Shown here: positions 1-10,864 of the stretch, piece by piece
Layout: every line of letters starts with the position of its first letter
How positions within the stretch are numbered: the first letter of the stretch is position 1
DNA from: Rhynchopus sp. YZ270_cl-10
Taxonomy: Eukaryota > Euglenozoa > Diplonemea > Diplonemida > Diplonemidae
Length of the DNA stretch: 64,000 bases
Assembly (NCBI GenBank): GCA_964035575.1
Contig: OZ037922.1
Coordinates: 868,001 to 932,000, forward strand
Direction of reading: 5' to 3'
Program-made: the position numbers and the translations under genes
Notes under the pieces: generated by a model
The model's database searches: none
The model's input: the letters and a program-made list of their open reading frames with translations, nothing else
What the model was told of the DNA's origin: nothing

Positions 1-90
1 CGTTGGTATAAATAATTCCCGCCGCCTATCCATAGGTGTAGCGTTGGTATAAATAAGTCCCGCCGCCTATCCATAGGTGTAACGTTGAAG
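1..90. repeat. 41-bp tandem repeat, two copies plus a start
   Basis: Two nearly identical 41-base units run head to tail from base 1, and a third begins at base 83. Each holds TATAAATA and the small palindrome CCTATCCATAGG. The array probably continues to the left of the window. TATAAATA could be a promoter element, but no gene start follows it. Confidence 0.75.
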
Positions 91-2216
91 ATCTGTGTGT
101 TTCTCGGGGGCCGGTCCTTGACCATGCGCCGATGCGTTCTGTACTCTGTCCGTGTGGTCGGTCCTGCCCGTGGTACCTCTATCCTCTGTGTGTGTCGTAT
201 ACCCTTTCCTACCGTGGTGATCAGGTCTGCCTGTCCCCCTTGCGGTTCTTGGTCGTCTGGGTGTGTGGTCATGAGTATGTCTTCTACCTTCAGTCCTCTT
301 CTTCCCTTGCCTGTCTTGTTCGCCGAGTTCTTTCCTGTCTCTGTTGCATCTGTCGGGTCTGAGGTGTCTATGTGGTGTGCGATACCTTGGCTGGAACAGC
401 GCATCTTCGTACCCACGCACGTGGAGGATCCTGCTGCGCTACCACCCGCGACCCGGCTACGGAATACGACGTCTGCCCCTGCTGTACCCAACACGCATGC
501 GTCTGCTGCCCCGAGTGCGCCTTCCCCAAGTACGGCTCCATCTGTGCTGTGCACCCGTGCGACGAGCACCAGTGCGATGCTGTAGGTGCTGTAGTGCCGC
601 TGGGATCTTTCTGCGTCAGCCAAGAGTGATGTATGGAGGCATCGACCGGTACGAGGCCAGGCACCTTACGCAGTGGATGTACGGACACGACGCTCAGTTG
701 AGGCTACGTGCCGGTGGTGTGTCTGTGTTCGGGATTATGGCCGCTTGGACTTCCGCAGTTTCCGGGTTGACGAGGCTGTGGTCGCTTGTGAGTGAGCCGG
801 TGAGGGCACTGCATGAACCTGATGCTGGGCAGGATCCTTCTGTGCCGTGCATCTTCTACGGGCCGTACTTGTCTGCGAAGCAGGTGGTGGTTTCAACGAC
901 GCCTCTCAGTGTGGCGATGGCAGTGATAGCCGACTATGCGTACGATGTTCCCTGTGTGTGGCTCGACGCATACCGCTACGTGAGTTCGTGTGTAATAGGA
1001 TCTGCTTGATTTGTGATGGTGTCTTCAATCTATTCCTCTTCCCACTATGCCTCGTCTTGTTCGCCTCGTTCTCTCCGGTACCCCTTTGCGTCTGTCGGGT
1101 CTGAGGAGTCTAAGTGTTGTGTGATCTCTTGTGTCGTAGGTGGCTAGGCGTGTGAGGCTTGCGTCCATCTTATGATCTTTAATGACACACTGCCGCTAGT
1201 TCTTTGCATTTCACGTTTCATTGATCTGAGCCACGCAGTGTTTTCCGAATGGTTTGTGAGTCGTGTAGTATCTTCGGATTCTTCCTCTCAGTTCGTCCGA
1301 CTGACTGTTGGTGTGTGACCCTGTCCGAACCAAGAGAGTCTTGGTTATTTGAGTATTTAACTTCCACATAGTTGTTTTTCCATCTGTGCGAGTAGAACCC
1401 TCGCCGAGCCAAGAGTGTCTGGGTGGCTTGAGATTCAGAAGAATTTCTCTCTATTCGCCGAGCTGCCTGTGTGTGCTATGAACTCTGTCCAAGTCTGAGT
1501 TCTCTGGGTTCTTGTGACAGGATGCTCCTCCTTCTTGGGGGCTGTCTACCTGGTGTTGGGTGTCTATGATATGTTGCTGTTCCTGCCCCTGCCAGTTCGC
1601 CTTTCCGGTATGTCTTGCGACGCTTCGGCGTGGCTCAGTGCCGCGCCTGGACGCCAGAGCGATCCTGCTTGTGTATGGTGGCAGCACGGACATTGCGGCG
1701 ATGTGGTAGGAGCCTCCGTGTTTTTGCCGCTTAGTTGAGGCTCCGTGCCGATGTCGTGTCTGTGTGTGGGATTGCGAGGCGCCGCTTAGTCTTCCGTACT
1801 TTCCGGTCTGACAACGGCAATGAGGTTGTGGTCGCTTGTGGGCGGGCCGGTGAAGGCACTTCATGAACCTGACGCTGGGCAAGGTTCCTTCTATGCCGAT
1901 CGCCTTCTGCGTGACGAACAAGAAGTCTGCTAGCAGAGGATTCGTGGTTCAACGATGCTTCTCAGTGTGCGCGACGGCGGTGGTAGCCTCCTGTGAGTGT
2001 GTGTTTTTATGCGTATGGCACGATACAGACCTGCTGCGTGAGTCCGTGTGCGACACGCTGGATACCTATGTTACGGACGCCGCGGACCCTTGCCGTGCGG
2101 ATTTCTCCCTCGTATACCGCTGCTTCTTCTGACTCCCTGACATCATTGCTCCGTCGTTCTCGTCCTTCCGATGAACTCCTCACCTGCGTTGGGATATGAA
2201 AGCCAGAGATCTGCGT
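91..2216. other. Decayed tandemly duplicated sequence, no gene recognised
   Basis: Bases about 320-1000 and 1062-1990 share degenerate blocks in the same order, for example the stretch ending GTCGCTTGTG followed by GAACCTGA near 790-820 and again near 1830-1870. This points to an old duplication of about 1 kb. Short cysteine-rich open stretches exist, such as 372-629, but none matches a family I know and they are not maintained between the copies. A remnant of repeat family C lies at 1138-1180. I see no functional gene. Confidence 0.4.
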
Positions 2217-2406
2217 TGGGGATTTCATTATCTCTGAAGCTTTCTGGATTTCTCAAATTATCGTAGCGGTTCAGATCTCGAAATTTCATCTGAAAGAATT
2301 TCAGTGACGAGATCAAAACACGCACGATTTTTCCCATCGCAGTTGAGCGATTCGGTAAGCTCAATCAAGCAAACAAAAGGTTAAAGAGGTAGGCGTTACG
2401 AAAACA
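2217..2406. repeat. Left copy of a 190-bp direct repeat (LTR-like)
   Basis: The sequence matches 3994-4183 almost base for base, starts with TGGGG and can be ended at CA. The two copies are in direct orientation and about 1.8 kb apart, as in the ends of a small LTR-type element. Near-identity suggests a recent origin. No coding part was recognised between them, so a plain segmental repeat is also possible. Confidence 0.55.
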
Positions 2407-3993
2407 AAAGAAGGATTATATTTTGTGTAACCAAATATCAGCCTTTTTGTTTTCGGCTAGCCAACTCTGCAACCGATTCAGAAATCATGAGAGATGATTT
2501 CTGCAACCGACTCACAAATCATGTGATATGATTACAATGTTATGCAAAACGTGACCATGACATTTAAAAATTTCTCCCGCCCACCCACACCTGAGTAACT
2601 CTCTACGGTATCATGGTTCACGTTTCTCTTCGCTGCACTCTCGTGGTGCAGATACGCCTGCGTTGCCTTCGTTGACGGGCACATCCTTCCCGGGTAATTT
2701 CGTGGTGTCTGCCCTCTCCTTATCTGCCATCACGGTACCGCACATTCCCTCCCGCACTTCGGAGTGGTCTTCGCGTGGATCCTCCCATTCCTCGGCTGAC
2801 CTAGCTAGTGAACGCGCGTGATATACTTTGTCGACTACGCTTGCTTCCATGGAGAAGTCTTCCTCTTCACCTGGCCTACACTGACTAGCTGACCTGCTGG
2901 ATGGGCGCCAGACTGTCTGGATGGAGACCTCCGTTTGGCCCCGTAGAGGTAGTTCACACTGGGCGTATTCATGGTGACGATGTACACCGCGTTGTCCATC
3001 CTCGTTTACGGCTGGTCGTCATCGCGAGGAGCTGAAGGTGCACACCGCAGTTTTCGCTACGATTGGCTGCCCTGCGGGTGTCTTCAGCGCGGAGCGTCTC
3101 AAAGAGAAGCGGATCCGTGTGCACGATTCTACATGTCGCTGAAGGTGTAGGACGCTGCTGCTGCTGTAGAGATGGCGCGTTCATCTAGGGTGCATGGATA
3201 AGAGACAGGCACTTTTTCCGCCGTAGCTTGGGAATGTGTGGCAGTCGGTTGTAGGGATTTGTGCTGTACATCGCTGCCACCACTGAGCGGGCCGTCCTTA
3301 TCACGATCTACCAGGAAGTGCGCTGCATCGAGGCTATGTGTACTAGCTGCTTACTGACGGTAGGCTTGCGCTCCTCCCCGAGATGCGTCACTTCAAGTTT
3401 GCGGATCGACCACATCTACGACGTGCAAGGGCAATGTATCGCCAGAGGGTTTAGATAGGCATTGTCTGCGATCTTGGATAAACGGTATGGCGAAGAGGCG
3501 CAGGGTTGTGGCTGCTTCTTTGGAAAGAGGCTCACCAATACGTGAAAGGACTACGGTGAGCTGTCGCATGCGTCGTATTTACTTGCCTTTGGACAGGTCT
3601 CATAGAAAACGAACAACTCTCTGTCTATATCACGTCTTGAGAGGTTCGCAGACGCTGGCATGTACGAACCCTTGAACAGGATTGCGGCCCTGGCTGAGTT
3701 TGCCATGACCACAGTAGTTCCTTGAAGTGCCGCAAGTTTATATTGGTCACGTGGCTATCGAAATCCATCTCTTCACGGCTCCAGGTTCGCTATGTACTGT
3801 CGGACGTCTTCCTGCTCCGGAGCAGTGAAGAGTCCTCTGCAGGACATTCTCACGGAGGTCCCCCCCCCAACTGCGCTCATACGGATTAGGGCCGGCGGGA
3901 CACGCTGTTCGATGTGTCAAGGTTCTCTAGATTCAAACATTTCATGGATAACCAGCTTCATTACCTTATATGATTATGTTTTCGCGCCCACCC
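2407..3993. mobile_element. Interior of possible small LTR-type element, broken or non-coding
   Basis: This stretch lies between the two 190-bp direct repeats. Only short open stretches are present and none gives a recognisable gag or pol domain. If the repeats are LTRs, this is a non-autonomous (TRIM-like) element of about 2 kb. No target-site duplication could be shown. Confidence 0.25.
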
Positions 3994-4183
3994 TGGGGAT
4001 TTCATTATCTCTGAAGCTTTCTGGATTTCTCAAATTATCGTAGCGGTTCAGATCTCGAAATTTCATCTGAAAGAATTTCAGTGACGAGATCAAAACACGC
4101 ACGATTTTTCCCATCGCAGTTGAGCGATTCGGTAAGCTCAATCAAGCAAACAAAAGGTTAAAGAGGTAGGCGTTACGAAAACA
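3994..4183. repeat. Right copy of the 190-bp direct repeat (LTR-like)
   Basis: Partner of 2217-2406 with nearly the same sequence, including the final run before the CA/poly-A end. An A-rich run follows it. Confidence 0.55.
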
Positions 4184-4302
4184 AAAAAAAATAATATACT
4201 CGCCTTTCCGGTTGAATTAGAGGACAGAACCAACCTCTTTTGGTAGGGTGATTTTGTTCAGATACAACACAAAAAAAAGGAAACTATTTTCACTTTTTTA
4301 TT

Positions 4303-4553
4303 CTCTCCCATACTGCGAAACGGGCAGAGGAACCCCAACCGGACCCTACATCACACAGTATTCGCGTCTCTGTGTTTGCAATGATCCCCGTTCATCTGGC
4401 TGAGTGGAAGCGGGGAGTAGCACTTATCAGATGTAAACCACGAAATGGATTTGTAGGACTGCATGGTTGGGGTGTCCACCCCTCCGGTACAGCCGGTCAT
4501 TGAACTAATGGTACACTGTTTCACGAGAGGGCTTTTGTATTTCAACTCTACTT
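4303..4553 (+). repeat. Repeat family A, long copy, upstream of ankyrin gene 1
   Basis: This 250-base stretch is nearly the same as 25051-25296. Both carry an extra left half beginning CTCTCCCATACTGCG, followed by the common core that starts GATGTAAACC and ends GTATTTCAACTC. It lies about 190 bases before the ankyrin gene start and is followed by a T/C-rich run, as are the copies near other gene starts. Confidence 0.85.
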
Positions 4554-4686
4554 TTATTTTTTCCTTCACCAGGGAATCATCTGCACATCGCCACCTTACA
4601 GAACGAGAATGGCATTCTTGTAATACACAATCTACCAGCCAAACTAGCCCCTTTCCCTTTCCCCCTCTTTTCTTTTTCATTTTTTT

Positions 4687-4746
4687 AGGTTTTCTCCTTC
4701 TCCACAACCCTTTTGGTTTTCATCTTAGCAAATTAGCAAAAAAAAA
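4687..4746 (+). promoter_or_regulatory. Probable splice acceptor and leader of ankyrin gene 1
   Basis: A long T/C-rich run is followed by several TAG acceptors (4688, 4728, 4736), the last 10 bases before the ATG at 4747. It could serve trans-splicing or a 5'UTR intron. Confidence 0.45.
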
Positions 4747-6807
4747 ATGGAGGCAAAAGCAGTTCTCTCACGACAACACTCAATTCGTGGATCGTATGAG
4801 CAATGGTTGCTGAAAACGACCCGGTCGTCTTCTTCACGGACAGCCGCTGAGGTGGTTGGGTTGCTTATTGCCGCAGGGGTTGGGGTGGATGGCACTTCGG
4901 ACGACCGATACCGTACCGCGCTCCATTTGGTTGCTTCTACCAGCGGTAGAGTGGACATAGCGAGCACTGTCATTGCAGCTGCCCCAGGGCTGGTCCACGA
5001 CCGTGATACAGATTTGGAAACTGCATTGCATTGCGCAGCGCGGGCAGGGAAGACAGAGCTTCTAGCTCTCCTCAAATCGCATGGGTCAGACCCTTCAGTT
5101 CGCGATGCATATGGGCGTACAGCGATGCACCATGCATTATCGAATTCGAATAATACCCTTCCAGTTGTTTCTCTGCTGTCGTCTTGGGGGTTGTCTCTGC
5201 AGAACGTTGATTTGTCTGGGAGAACTCCACTTCACAGCGCCGCTCTAGGATGCAATCCACGCAGCTTTCCGCCCCTAATCGTTGCATTGCGTGAAGCAGG
5301 GCATGACATCGATTTGACAACCCCGGATGCTCAGGGTGATACTCCACTTCATTTGATCGCTGCGGTGCGAGGTGCGGATGTGCTCGGTCCGGTCCTAAAG
5401 GCGCTGTGCGAAGAGGCCGGGGTATTAAAAGGGTTGGAGGTAAGGAATGCCGCGGGGCATACCCCGTGTCATGTTTTGTTGTTGGGGGGGAAGGTGGCAA
5501 GCTTGGCGGAGGTGTTAGGGGTGTCGGAGCAGTTGAGGCAACGGTTTGTTGAGATGAAGGATGAAGAGGGGAAGGGGTGTTTGCATTTGGCTGCGGGGGC
5601 GCCTTCTGCTTCGGGATTGATTTCATTGTTGATAGAGTATGGGGCGGATGTAAATGCACGAGACAATCTTTTACGTACTCCACTCCACGATGCCGCAGAA
5701 AGCCGCCACCACGCAGCCTCAGGCGCTCTCAAACTCCTCCTCGAGCACAACGCTGACCCTCTTCTTTCAGACACAAACGGAAACCTTCCCCTCCACAGTG
5801 CAGCCTCCTCCCCATGCTGTGCAGTTCCTCGCGTTCTCCACCTTCTTACGCTATCTCCTTCCAAAAAGAACAATGCCAACCAATCCATCCTCTTTGCTTT
5901 AGTTGCAAACACTCAGGTAGATTCCGCAGGGTTTGCTGAAGTTTTTGAGGCAATTTCTCCACCAGAAATTGAAGTGGATAGTTATGGGAATACCTTGCTG
6001 CATACTGCAGTGGAGCATAATGTGAAGGTAAAAATGGTAGAAGCGGTGTTGGCAGTAGGTGTTCCCCCTGATGCGTTGACCGCAAAGAACGAAACCGCCT
6101 TGATGATTGCAGCTCGGAGAAACCGCACCTCACTCTTAGAGGTGCTTTGTGACGCATCCGGTGGGGTGACAGATGAGGTAGTCTGCGCTCCTCTCCACTC
6201 TGCCGCCGCCGCAGGACGTAAAGATGTGGTTGACTTCTTCTGCAAAGCGATCCCCAACGCAGGAAACCTCATTGATTCTAAAGGAAGAAACGCGCTGCAT
6301 TGTGCTGTGAAACATGGTAAAATTCCTATCGTTTTTGCTCTATTGGAAACGGTTAATCCTATGGTAAAAGATAAAGAACTACGTACACCTTTACACGAAG
6401 CTGCCCTAGGAGATGTTCTGCATGCAGGAAGGGTGCTGCTTGCAGGAGACAATGTGGAGGAGTTGGTAAATGCGGAGGATGCGTCTGGGAGGACTGCGTT
6501 GCACTATGCTGGGGGGAATGGGTCGTTGCAGTTTTTAGCGTTGCTTTTGCAGAACGGTGCGGATGTTGCAATATGCAGTGCTACGTATGGTACTGCAGCG
6601 GAGACTGCAACCGCAGCAGGGCATCACGCTGCGGCTCATCTTCTCACAAAGAGACGATGGTGTGGTGTATTGTGCCGCAGTTCTGACGAAGAGCCTCCAC
6701 GCAAAAGGGTTCGCTTTGAAGTATCCTACAGAGCAGAGATGCACGAAGCTGTACAGAGTGCGGAAGGGGTGTCAGAAGAAGGGGAAAATGGTACAATGTC
6801 GCCCTGA
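4747..6807 (+). CDS. Ankyrin-repeat protein, 686 aa
   Basis: Nearly the whole protein consists of ankyrin repeats, about 14 by eye. Typical repeat signatures are TALHCAAR, TPLHSAA, TPLHLIAA, TPLHDAAES and TALHYAGG, spread from about residue 55 to 640. There is no signal peptide or membrane segment, so it is probably a soluble protein-protein interaction scaffold. The tail (about residues 640-665) is basic, with RKRVRF, which could be a nuclear localisation signal. The ATG at 4747 is the first in frame after a pyrimidine-rich acceptor stretch. The gene is intronless. A second, quite different ankyrin gene follows 1.2 kb downstream. The specific partner cannot be told from the sequence, because ankyrin arrays bind many unrelated targets. 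Confidence 0.9.
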   Translation: MEAKAVLSRQHSIRGSYEQWLLKTTRSSSSRTAAEVVGLLIAAGVGVDGTSDDRYRTALHLVASTSGRVDIASTVIAAAPGLVHDRDTDLETALHCAARAGKTELLALLKSHGSDPSVRDAYGRTAMHHALSNSNNTLPVVSLLSSWGLSLQNVDLSGRTPLHSAALGCNPRSFPPLIVALREAGHDIDLTTPDAQGDTPLHLIAAVRGADVLGPVLKALCEEAGVLKGLEVRNAAGHTPCHVLLLGGKVASLAEVLGVSEQLRQRFVEMKDEEGKGCLHLAAGAPSASGLISLLIEYGADVNARDNLLRTPLHDAAESRHHAASGALKLLLEHNADPLLSDTNGNLPLHSAASSPCCAVPRVLHLLTLSPSKKNNANQSILFALVANTQVDSAGFAEVFEAISPPEIEVDSYGNTLLHTAVEHNVKVKMVEAVLAVGVPPDALTAKNETALMIAARRNRTSLLEVLCDASGGVTDEVVCAPLHSAAAAGRKDVVDFFCKAIPNAGNLIDSKGRNALHCAVKHGKIPIVFALLETVNPMVKDKELRTPLHEAALGDVLHAGRVLLAGDNVEELVNAEDASGRTALHYAGGNGSLQFLALLLQNGADVAICSATYGTAAETATAAGHHAAAHLLTKRRWCGVLCRSSDEEPPRKRVRFEVSYRAEMHEAVQSAEGVSEEGENGTMSP

Positions 6808-6837
6808 GTTGAAAAAAGAGTAAAAAAAAAGTAGATC

Positions 6838-6872
6838 TCATCCGCCAACTGATCTTGATAACAAAAATGTTA
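6838..6872 (-). repeat. Repeat family I, inverted copy
   Basis: It is the reverse complement of the family I end at about 54500-54528, sharing ATCTTGATAACAAAAAT and CGCCAACTGATC. It is the only clear minus-strand copy of any of the short dispersed families. Confidence 0.6.
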
Positions 6873-7513
6873 GTGTTTTTGTGGAGGGAGGTTCGCTACA
6901 GAGCCTTGAGGAGGAATGACTGAATGATTGAAGTCGGTATGGAGAGGAGGGTTTGCGCTGCTGAGGTGTGAGCCAGGCTGTACCAGAGAAGATGGGGGGA
7001 GACCGCATGATGTCAGCCTGAGTGGATGATGTAGGTTGCAACAGCTGGTTGGGGGGGGGGTTTTTTTTTTGAAGTTGTGGTGTGCAAAATGTGTATGTAT
7101 GTGAAGCATTGTGTGTCTTTCAACCTTGCTTTCTTTTTGACTGCGGGGTGTGTGTGCTGCATTCTTCCGAGCGGTTGTTAAAAGGGTGATGCAGTAACCG
7201 AGAGGCTTAGGGCCATTCTCACTCCTCAGGTACGCTATTTTCCTGTACGTAACATGATTTTTTTTTGTATGATTTTACATGCATTTCAAAGTAATACAAC
7301 AAAGCGTGTTACTTAGCATGTTCCCGTTTAGCATGTTACACAACAAGGAAAATAGCATATTAACCGGGTCACATGGTCATCATGTGCAAATGTTTGTTTG
7401 TTCCAGTGTTAGAAACCCGAATAATATAGCCAACGTTTAATCGCCCGATACCGACTATTTTCTCCCCCTCCCGTTAAATCACTTTGCGCCAAATTTAGAT
7501 CTCGCACACTGTT

Positions 7514-7590
7514 TTTGGCTGCGTTCAACGAAAATATTCTTTCTCCTTTCCTAGTCGAGTTATCAAAGATCAGGTGGCGACCGTAAAAGG
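7514..7590 (+). repeat. Repeat family I, forward copy
   Basis: It shares TTGGCTGCGTTCAACGAAAA at its start and a degenerate ATCAAAGATCAGGTGGCG end with 54460-54528. Confidence 0.6.
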
Positions 7591-7610
7591 TCGAGAATAT
7601 TTTTTTTTCT

Positions 7611-7673
7611 TGTGCTTTCATCCGGGGCTGGCATCGTACGTCAGTCAGAGGTGCTTGCCTCAATAACCTCACT
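7611..7673 (+). repeat. Repeat family B copy 1
   Basis: Degenerate copy of the family core GGCTGGCATCGTAC followed by GTCAG(T), then CTCAATAAC. A second copy lies 220 bases downstream. Confidence 0.7.
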
Positions 7674-7894
7674 TTGTTTTTGTTTGGATGCACCATTGGT
7701 TTCACAACGTCTCTCCGCATTGTCTCTCACGGAGTTTTCTTATCACCATGTCTCCCCCAACACACCCATCAAGATATCCCGCCCCTCACGGCCCGATACA
7801 TATGACCCCTCCTCCTCCTCCTCCTCCTCCTCCCCTTCATCGAACACTAGCTCTGTATCATTTCCTTCCATCTACTGTTGTAGGCCGCAGGGTA

Positions 7895-7964
7895 CTTTGT
7901 GCTTTCATCCGGCTGGCATCGTACAGTAGGTTAGTCGGAGGTGTCCCTGCATCAATAACTACAG
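7895..7964 (+). repeat. Repeat family B copy 2, in the leader of ankyrin gene 2
   Basis: TGTGCTTTCATCCGGCTGGC opens the copy and CTGCATCAATAACTACAG closes it. It is followed directly by a C/T-rich tract and the acceptor AG of the next gene. The preceding ACTGTTGTAGGC is shared with copy 3 at 12790. Confidence 0.8.
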
Positions 7965-8018
7965 TTTCCTTCCCCTCCCCCTTCTCTCCACTGCTATCAT
8001 ATACAGAAGAAACACCGT
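7965..8018 (+). promoter_or_regulatory. Pyrimidine tract and acceptor of ankyrin gene 2
   Basis: A C/T-rich stretch ends in ATACAG at 8006, 12 bases before the ATG. It fits a splice or trans-splice acceptor. Confidence 0.55.
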
Positions 8019-10067
8019 ATGGATGTGTGCGGGGCTGTGAGGGACGCATCTGCAGCAGGGGATGTGGAGTGGCTTGTTGCCTGGCGTGGGGGTGCCACGT
8101 TTCTCCCGTCCGCGCTGCGGTGCTGTGACGCCTCCTCAGGGCGCGGCGCCTTGCACTACGCTGCGGAGCACGCCAGCGCTGCCCTCATCATCCGCACACT
8201 CCTCACCTTAGGCGCGCCTGTCAACGCTACCGACTCCGCCGGGTCTACACCTCTCCACATCGCAGTGGCAACCGGGAACGCCACTGCCACCATCGCTTTG
8301 TTAGATGGCGGTGCAGACCCCACCGCCGCAGACGGCAATGGAAGCACAGTGACAGAGTTGGCAAAAGGGAATCCTGCGGTTCTAACACCACTACTCTCGC
8401 ATTTATTGCAGGTAGGGGTGGTGGGGGGTTCGACGGCACCAAGGCAGGACACACCGCCGCCTCCTCCTCCTCCTCCTCCTCCTCCGACGTTGCCGGATGA
8501 AGCAGTAGAGGGTACAGCGTTGCTGCAGAATGTGGCGCGGAGTGTGAGGGTGATGGAGCGGAGCCAGGCGGAGCTGGCTGGGGAGGTCGCAGCCCTGCGC
8601 GCAGAGGTGGGGAGGGGAGGGGGTGGTGGGGCATCGCTGTCGGTTCTGCAGGAGGAGACGCGGGGGATGCAGACGGTGTTGGAGAGCTTAGGACGGTATG
8701 TCGTGGATCTGCAGACCAGGAGTGATGAGAACACACAGCGCTTTGCTAGGGAGCTCTCTGGGGTGAGGCACGACAATGAGGAGATAAAACAGACGTTAGA
8801 GGCATTAAGTAAATATGTGGTGGAAGGGCATCTTTCGTTGGCATGTACACAGGCAAGCAGAACGCATCCGACCCCACGCCTTCCAGTAATTGAACGCGAT
8901 GAATTAGAAAAAGAACTCAACAAACTCAAACAAAACAACCCTTCTGCCGACCCTGTATACCTCGCGGTATCCCCCTCTTCGTCAGCATCTTCCTCTGTTT
9001 CCACTTCGGTGGCGTCTCCTGCTGTTCACTATGAAACTCCACAGAACCTACATCTCCCTCTCTCTGGCAAAGAAACCGTAAAAGAAGAGCCACGTGGTCC
9101 GATCACCCCGAACCCCAATAGGGAATACAATGCGGAATCTGAGACACCAAACATCAAATCCGATCAATGTACGTACCACAGCAGCCCGCAGACGTGGAGG
9201 GGAGGGGTCTCCCCTTTACACGAAGGCCCTGGGGTGTGGACGTTGGAGGCAAGAATTGCGGCTAGACAGGCAGAAATCGATGCGGCTCAAGCATCAGAAG
9301 GGGATGAGGTGGACCCTGCAGCTCTCTTAGCACAACGTGAACAGGAGCGTATCAAGCACAACCGTGAACTTCTCCAGGAAGCTATGACCATGGCAGAAGC
9401 TGCCTCCTCCCGCGACCTAGCGGAGCACGTAAAACGATGTGAATCTCGCGAACGACGTCACGAAACGCTCAAATCAATTCGCCAAGAAAAGGAAACAAAA
9501 ATATCAGACCTCCGTGCCGCCTCAGTCCAACGCTCTGATGAAGCAGGAAGAATAGAAGTGAAACGCGCATTCGAAAAAGACAAGGTCCGCCTCTCTCAAG
9601 AATACCCCGACCTCTTAGAAGGAACAATCGACAAAAAGAAGGCCCTACTAATGGACGGAATGGCGAAGGAAATTCGCGAAGCAGAGCAAAGGGAACAACG
9701 GGCGACCAGACCACGACCACCCCCTTCCGATCGCACCCACCAGAATGGACCGAGCTCTCAGGTGTCATCTCCCTCGGTGGTTGCGGCACCATCCTCAACC
9801 CCTTCAACATCTTCTCGAGCGGGGTCAGAAGCAGGAGCACATCAACCCCTTTCCAAACGACCCCCTATCGGCGCAGTGGAGTCCGCAGCAGGTTGCAGTG
9901 AAAACAGTGAAGGTGATGGAGGAGGAGGAGGAGGTGTCGGTAGTGATCAGCAGGGTGCCCCGCAGCTCTGCCCGGACCTCCCCTCCAGTGGGTGTGCAGC
10001 GTCCTCACGGAAGGTCTTCCTTACACGACGTGAGAAGATGGCGAAGGTGGAGCTCCCCACGTTATAG
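8019..10067 (+). CDS. Ankyrin/coiled-coil protein, 682 aa
   Basis: About residues 40-125 hold two or three ankyrin repeats (GALHYAAEH, STPLHIAVA). A run of about 11 prolines follows near residue 145-160. Then comes a predicted coiled coil (about 165-265, rich in L/E/R heptads), a Ser/Pro-rich linker, and a long charged helical stretch (about 405-590) with many Glu/Arg/Lys, ending in a disordered Ser/Pro/Gly tail. It looks like a cytoplasmic or cytoskeletal scaffold with no enzyme domain or membrane segment. The proline run comes from a CCT/CCG triplet repeat and is probably length-variable. The start is the first ATG after the acceptor at 8006. The gene is intronless. The function is unknown beyond protein binding. 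Confidence 0.85.
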   Translation: MDVCGAVRDASAAGDVEWLVAWRGGATFLPSALRCCDASSGRGALHYAAEHASAALIIRTLLTLGAPVNATDSAGSTPLHIAVATGNATATIALLDGGADPTAADGNGSTVTELAKGNPAVLTPLLSHLLQVGVVGGSTAPRQDTPPPPPPPPPPPTLPDEAVEGTALLQNVARSVRVMERSQAELAGEVAALRAEVGRGGGGGASLSVLQEETRGMQTVLESLGRYVVDLQTRSDENTQRFARELSGVRHDNEEIKQTLEALSKYVVEGHLSLACTQASRTHPTPRLPVIERDELEKELNKLKQNNPSADPVYLAVSPSSSASSSVSTSVASPAVHYETPQNLHLPLSGKETVKEEPRGPITPNPNREYNAESETPNIKSDQCTYHSSPQTWRGGVSPLHEGPGVWTLEARIAARQAEIDAAQASEGDEVDPAALLAQREQERIKHNRELLQEAMTMAEAASSRDLAEHVKRCESRERRHETLKSIRQEKETKISDLRAASVQRSDEAGRIEVKRAFEKDKVRLSQEYPDLLEGTIDKKKALLMDGMAKEIREAEQREQRATRPRPPPSDRTHQNGPSSQVSSPSVVAAPSSTPSTSSRAGSEAGAHQPLSKRPPIGAVESAAGCSENSEGDGGGGGGVGSDQQGAPQLCPDLPSSGCAASSRKVFLTRREKMAKVELPTL

Positions 10068-10227
10068 TGAGAATCAGAGAGGGGAAAGGGAGTAGGGGGA
10101 GAGGGGGTGAACTTTAATTTTATTTTCTTTATAAAAAACGCCCGTTGCTTTTTAGGTGGTGCTAATCATTGAAAGGGGTAGGTGCATCTAGGTCGGTCGG
10201 AGGGTGCATGTATCTATTTTTGTTGTT

Positions 10228-10336
10228 CAGATGTAAACCACGAAATGGATTGTAGGACTGCAATGGGGTGTACAGCCAGTCATATACCAAGGGTACACTG
10301 TTCACGAGAAGGGCTTTTTGTATTTCACTTTCAACT
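10228..10336 (+). repeat. Repeat family A copy 2
   Basis: It runs from GATGTAAACCACGAAATGG to GTATTTCACTTTCAAC and is shorter in the middle than copy 1. It lies 160 bases after the ankyrin gene 2 stop and is followed by a T/C-rich stretch. Confidence 0.8.
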
Positions 10337-10655
10337 TTTCTTTTCAACTTTCTTTCACCCCTCATCCCATTCTTTCCATATCACCACTTCCGTGGTGGTT
10401 TTTTTTTTGTTTTCGTTTCTTTTGCTCTGTTGAAGTGTGTTTTCAAAAAGAAAAACAAAATCCCGTTGGGGTTAGTACTAATTGCTTTGCGCTTATCAGT
10501 CTTTTATGTTCTGGGTTACAAAAAAGTTTATTTTCTGGTTCCGACTACCATGTTTTTTTTTAAAGTGTTTTATTTTCCCCTCAAGACAGTTTTAAGGTTA
10601 GGGCAGGTCCCCCTTTTTTGTCTTTCCCCTTCATTTCCCTCCCCGCCGCCAAAAA

Positions 10656-10701
10656 TAAATAGTGGAGCTCATCCCAAGCTACGCTACCAGGTTTTCAAAG
10701 A
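10656..10701 (+). repeat. Repeat family J copy 1
   Basis: AATAGTGGAGCTCATCCCAAG and GGTTTTCAAAGAAAAC correspond to 36636-36672 and 50009-50063, where the centre reads GTGGAGCACACTCTAGGG. Confidence 0.5.
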
Positions 10702-10864
10702 AAACAAATTCTGGTTCAGTTCAAAAAAGAAATAAAAAAACCACCCAGTCAATTACCGCACCCAAGCACACCCACTTTATTTGCGTGAGGTTCAGCTTCA
10801 AATCTCAAAGACAAAGACACCCCATCTTCCCCCTTCCCCCCCCCGTTTTTGACAATATTTTTTT

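Larger units (their letters stand above)
6808..7610. other. Intergenic stretch with repeat remnants
   Basis: There is no gene here. It holds an inverted copy of family I (6838-6872), a weak family C remnant (about 7192-7222), long G and T runs near 7050, and a forward family I copy (7514-7590, GGCTGCGTTCAACGAAAA). Confidence 0.5.

Noticed and set aside
344-1009. 221-residue + strand open frame
   Set aside because: Cys/Arg-rich, not kept in the duplicate copy at 1062-1990, and no family match; probably chance in GC-rich decayed sequence.
5072-5683. 203-residue minus-strand open frame
   Set aside because: Antisense to the ankyrin repeats; the Pro/Thr content follows from the repeat codons.
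8156-9004. 282-residue minus-strand open frame over the ankyrin/coiled-coil gene
   Set aside because: It is antisense to a well-supported + gene, is Ser/Gly/Thr-rich without domains, and mirrors codon bias.
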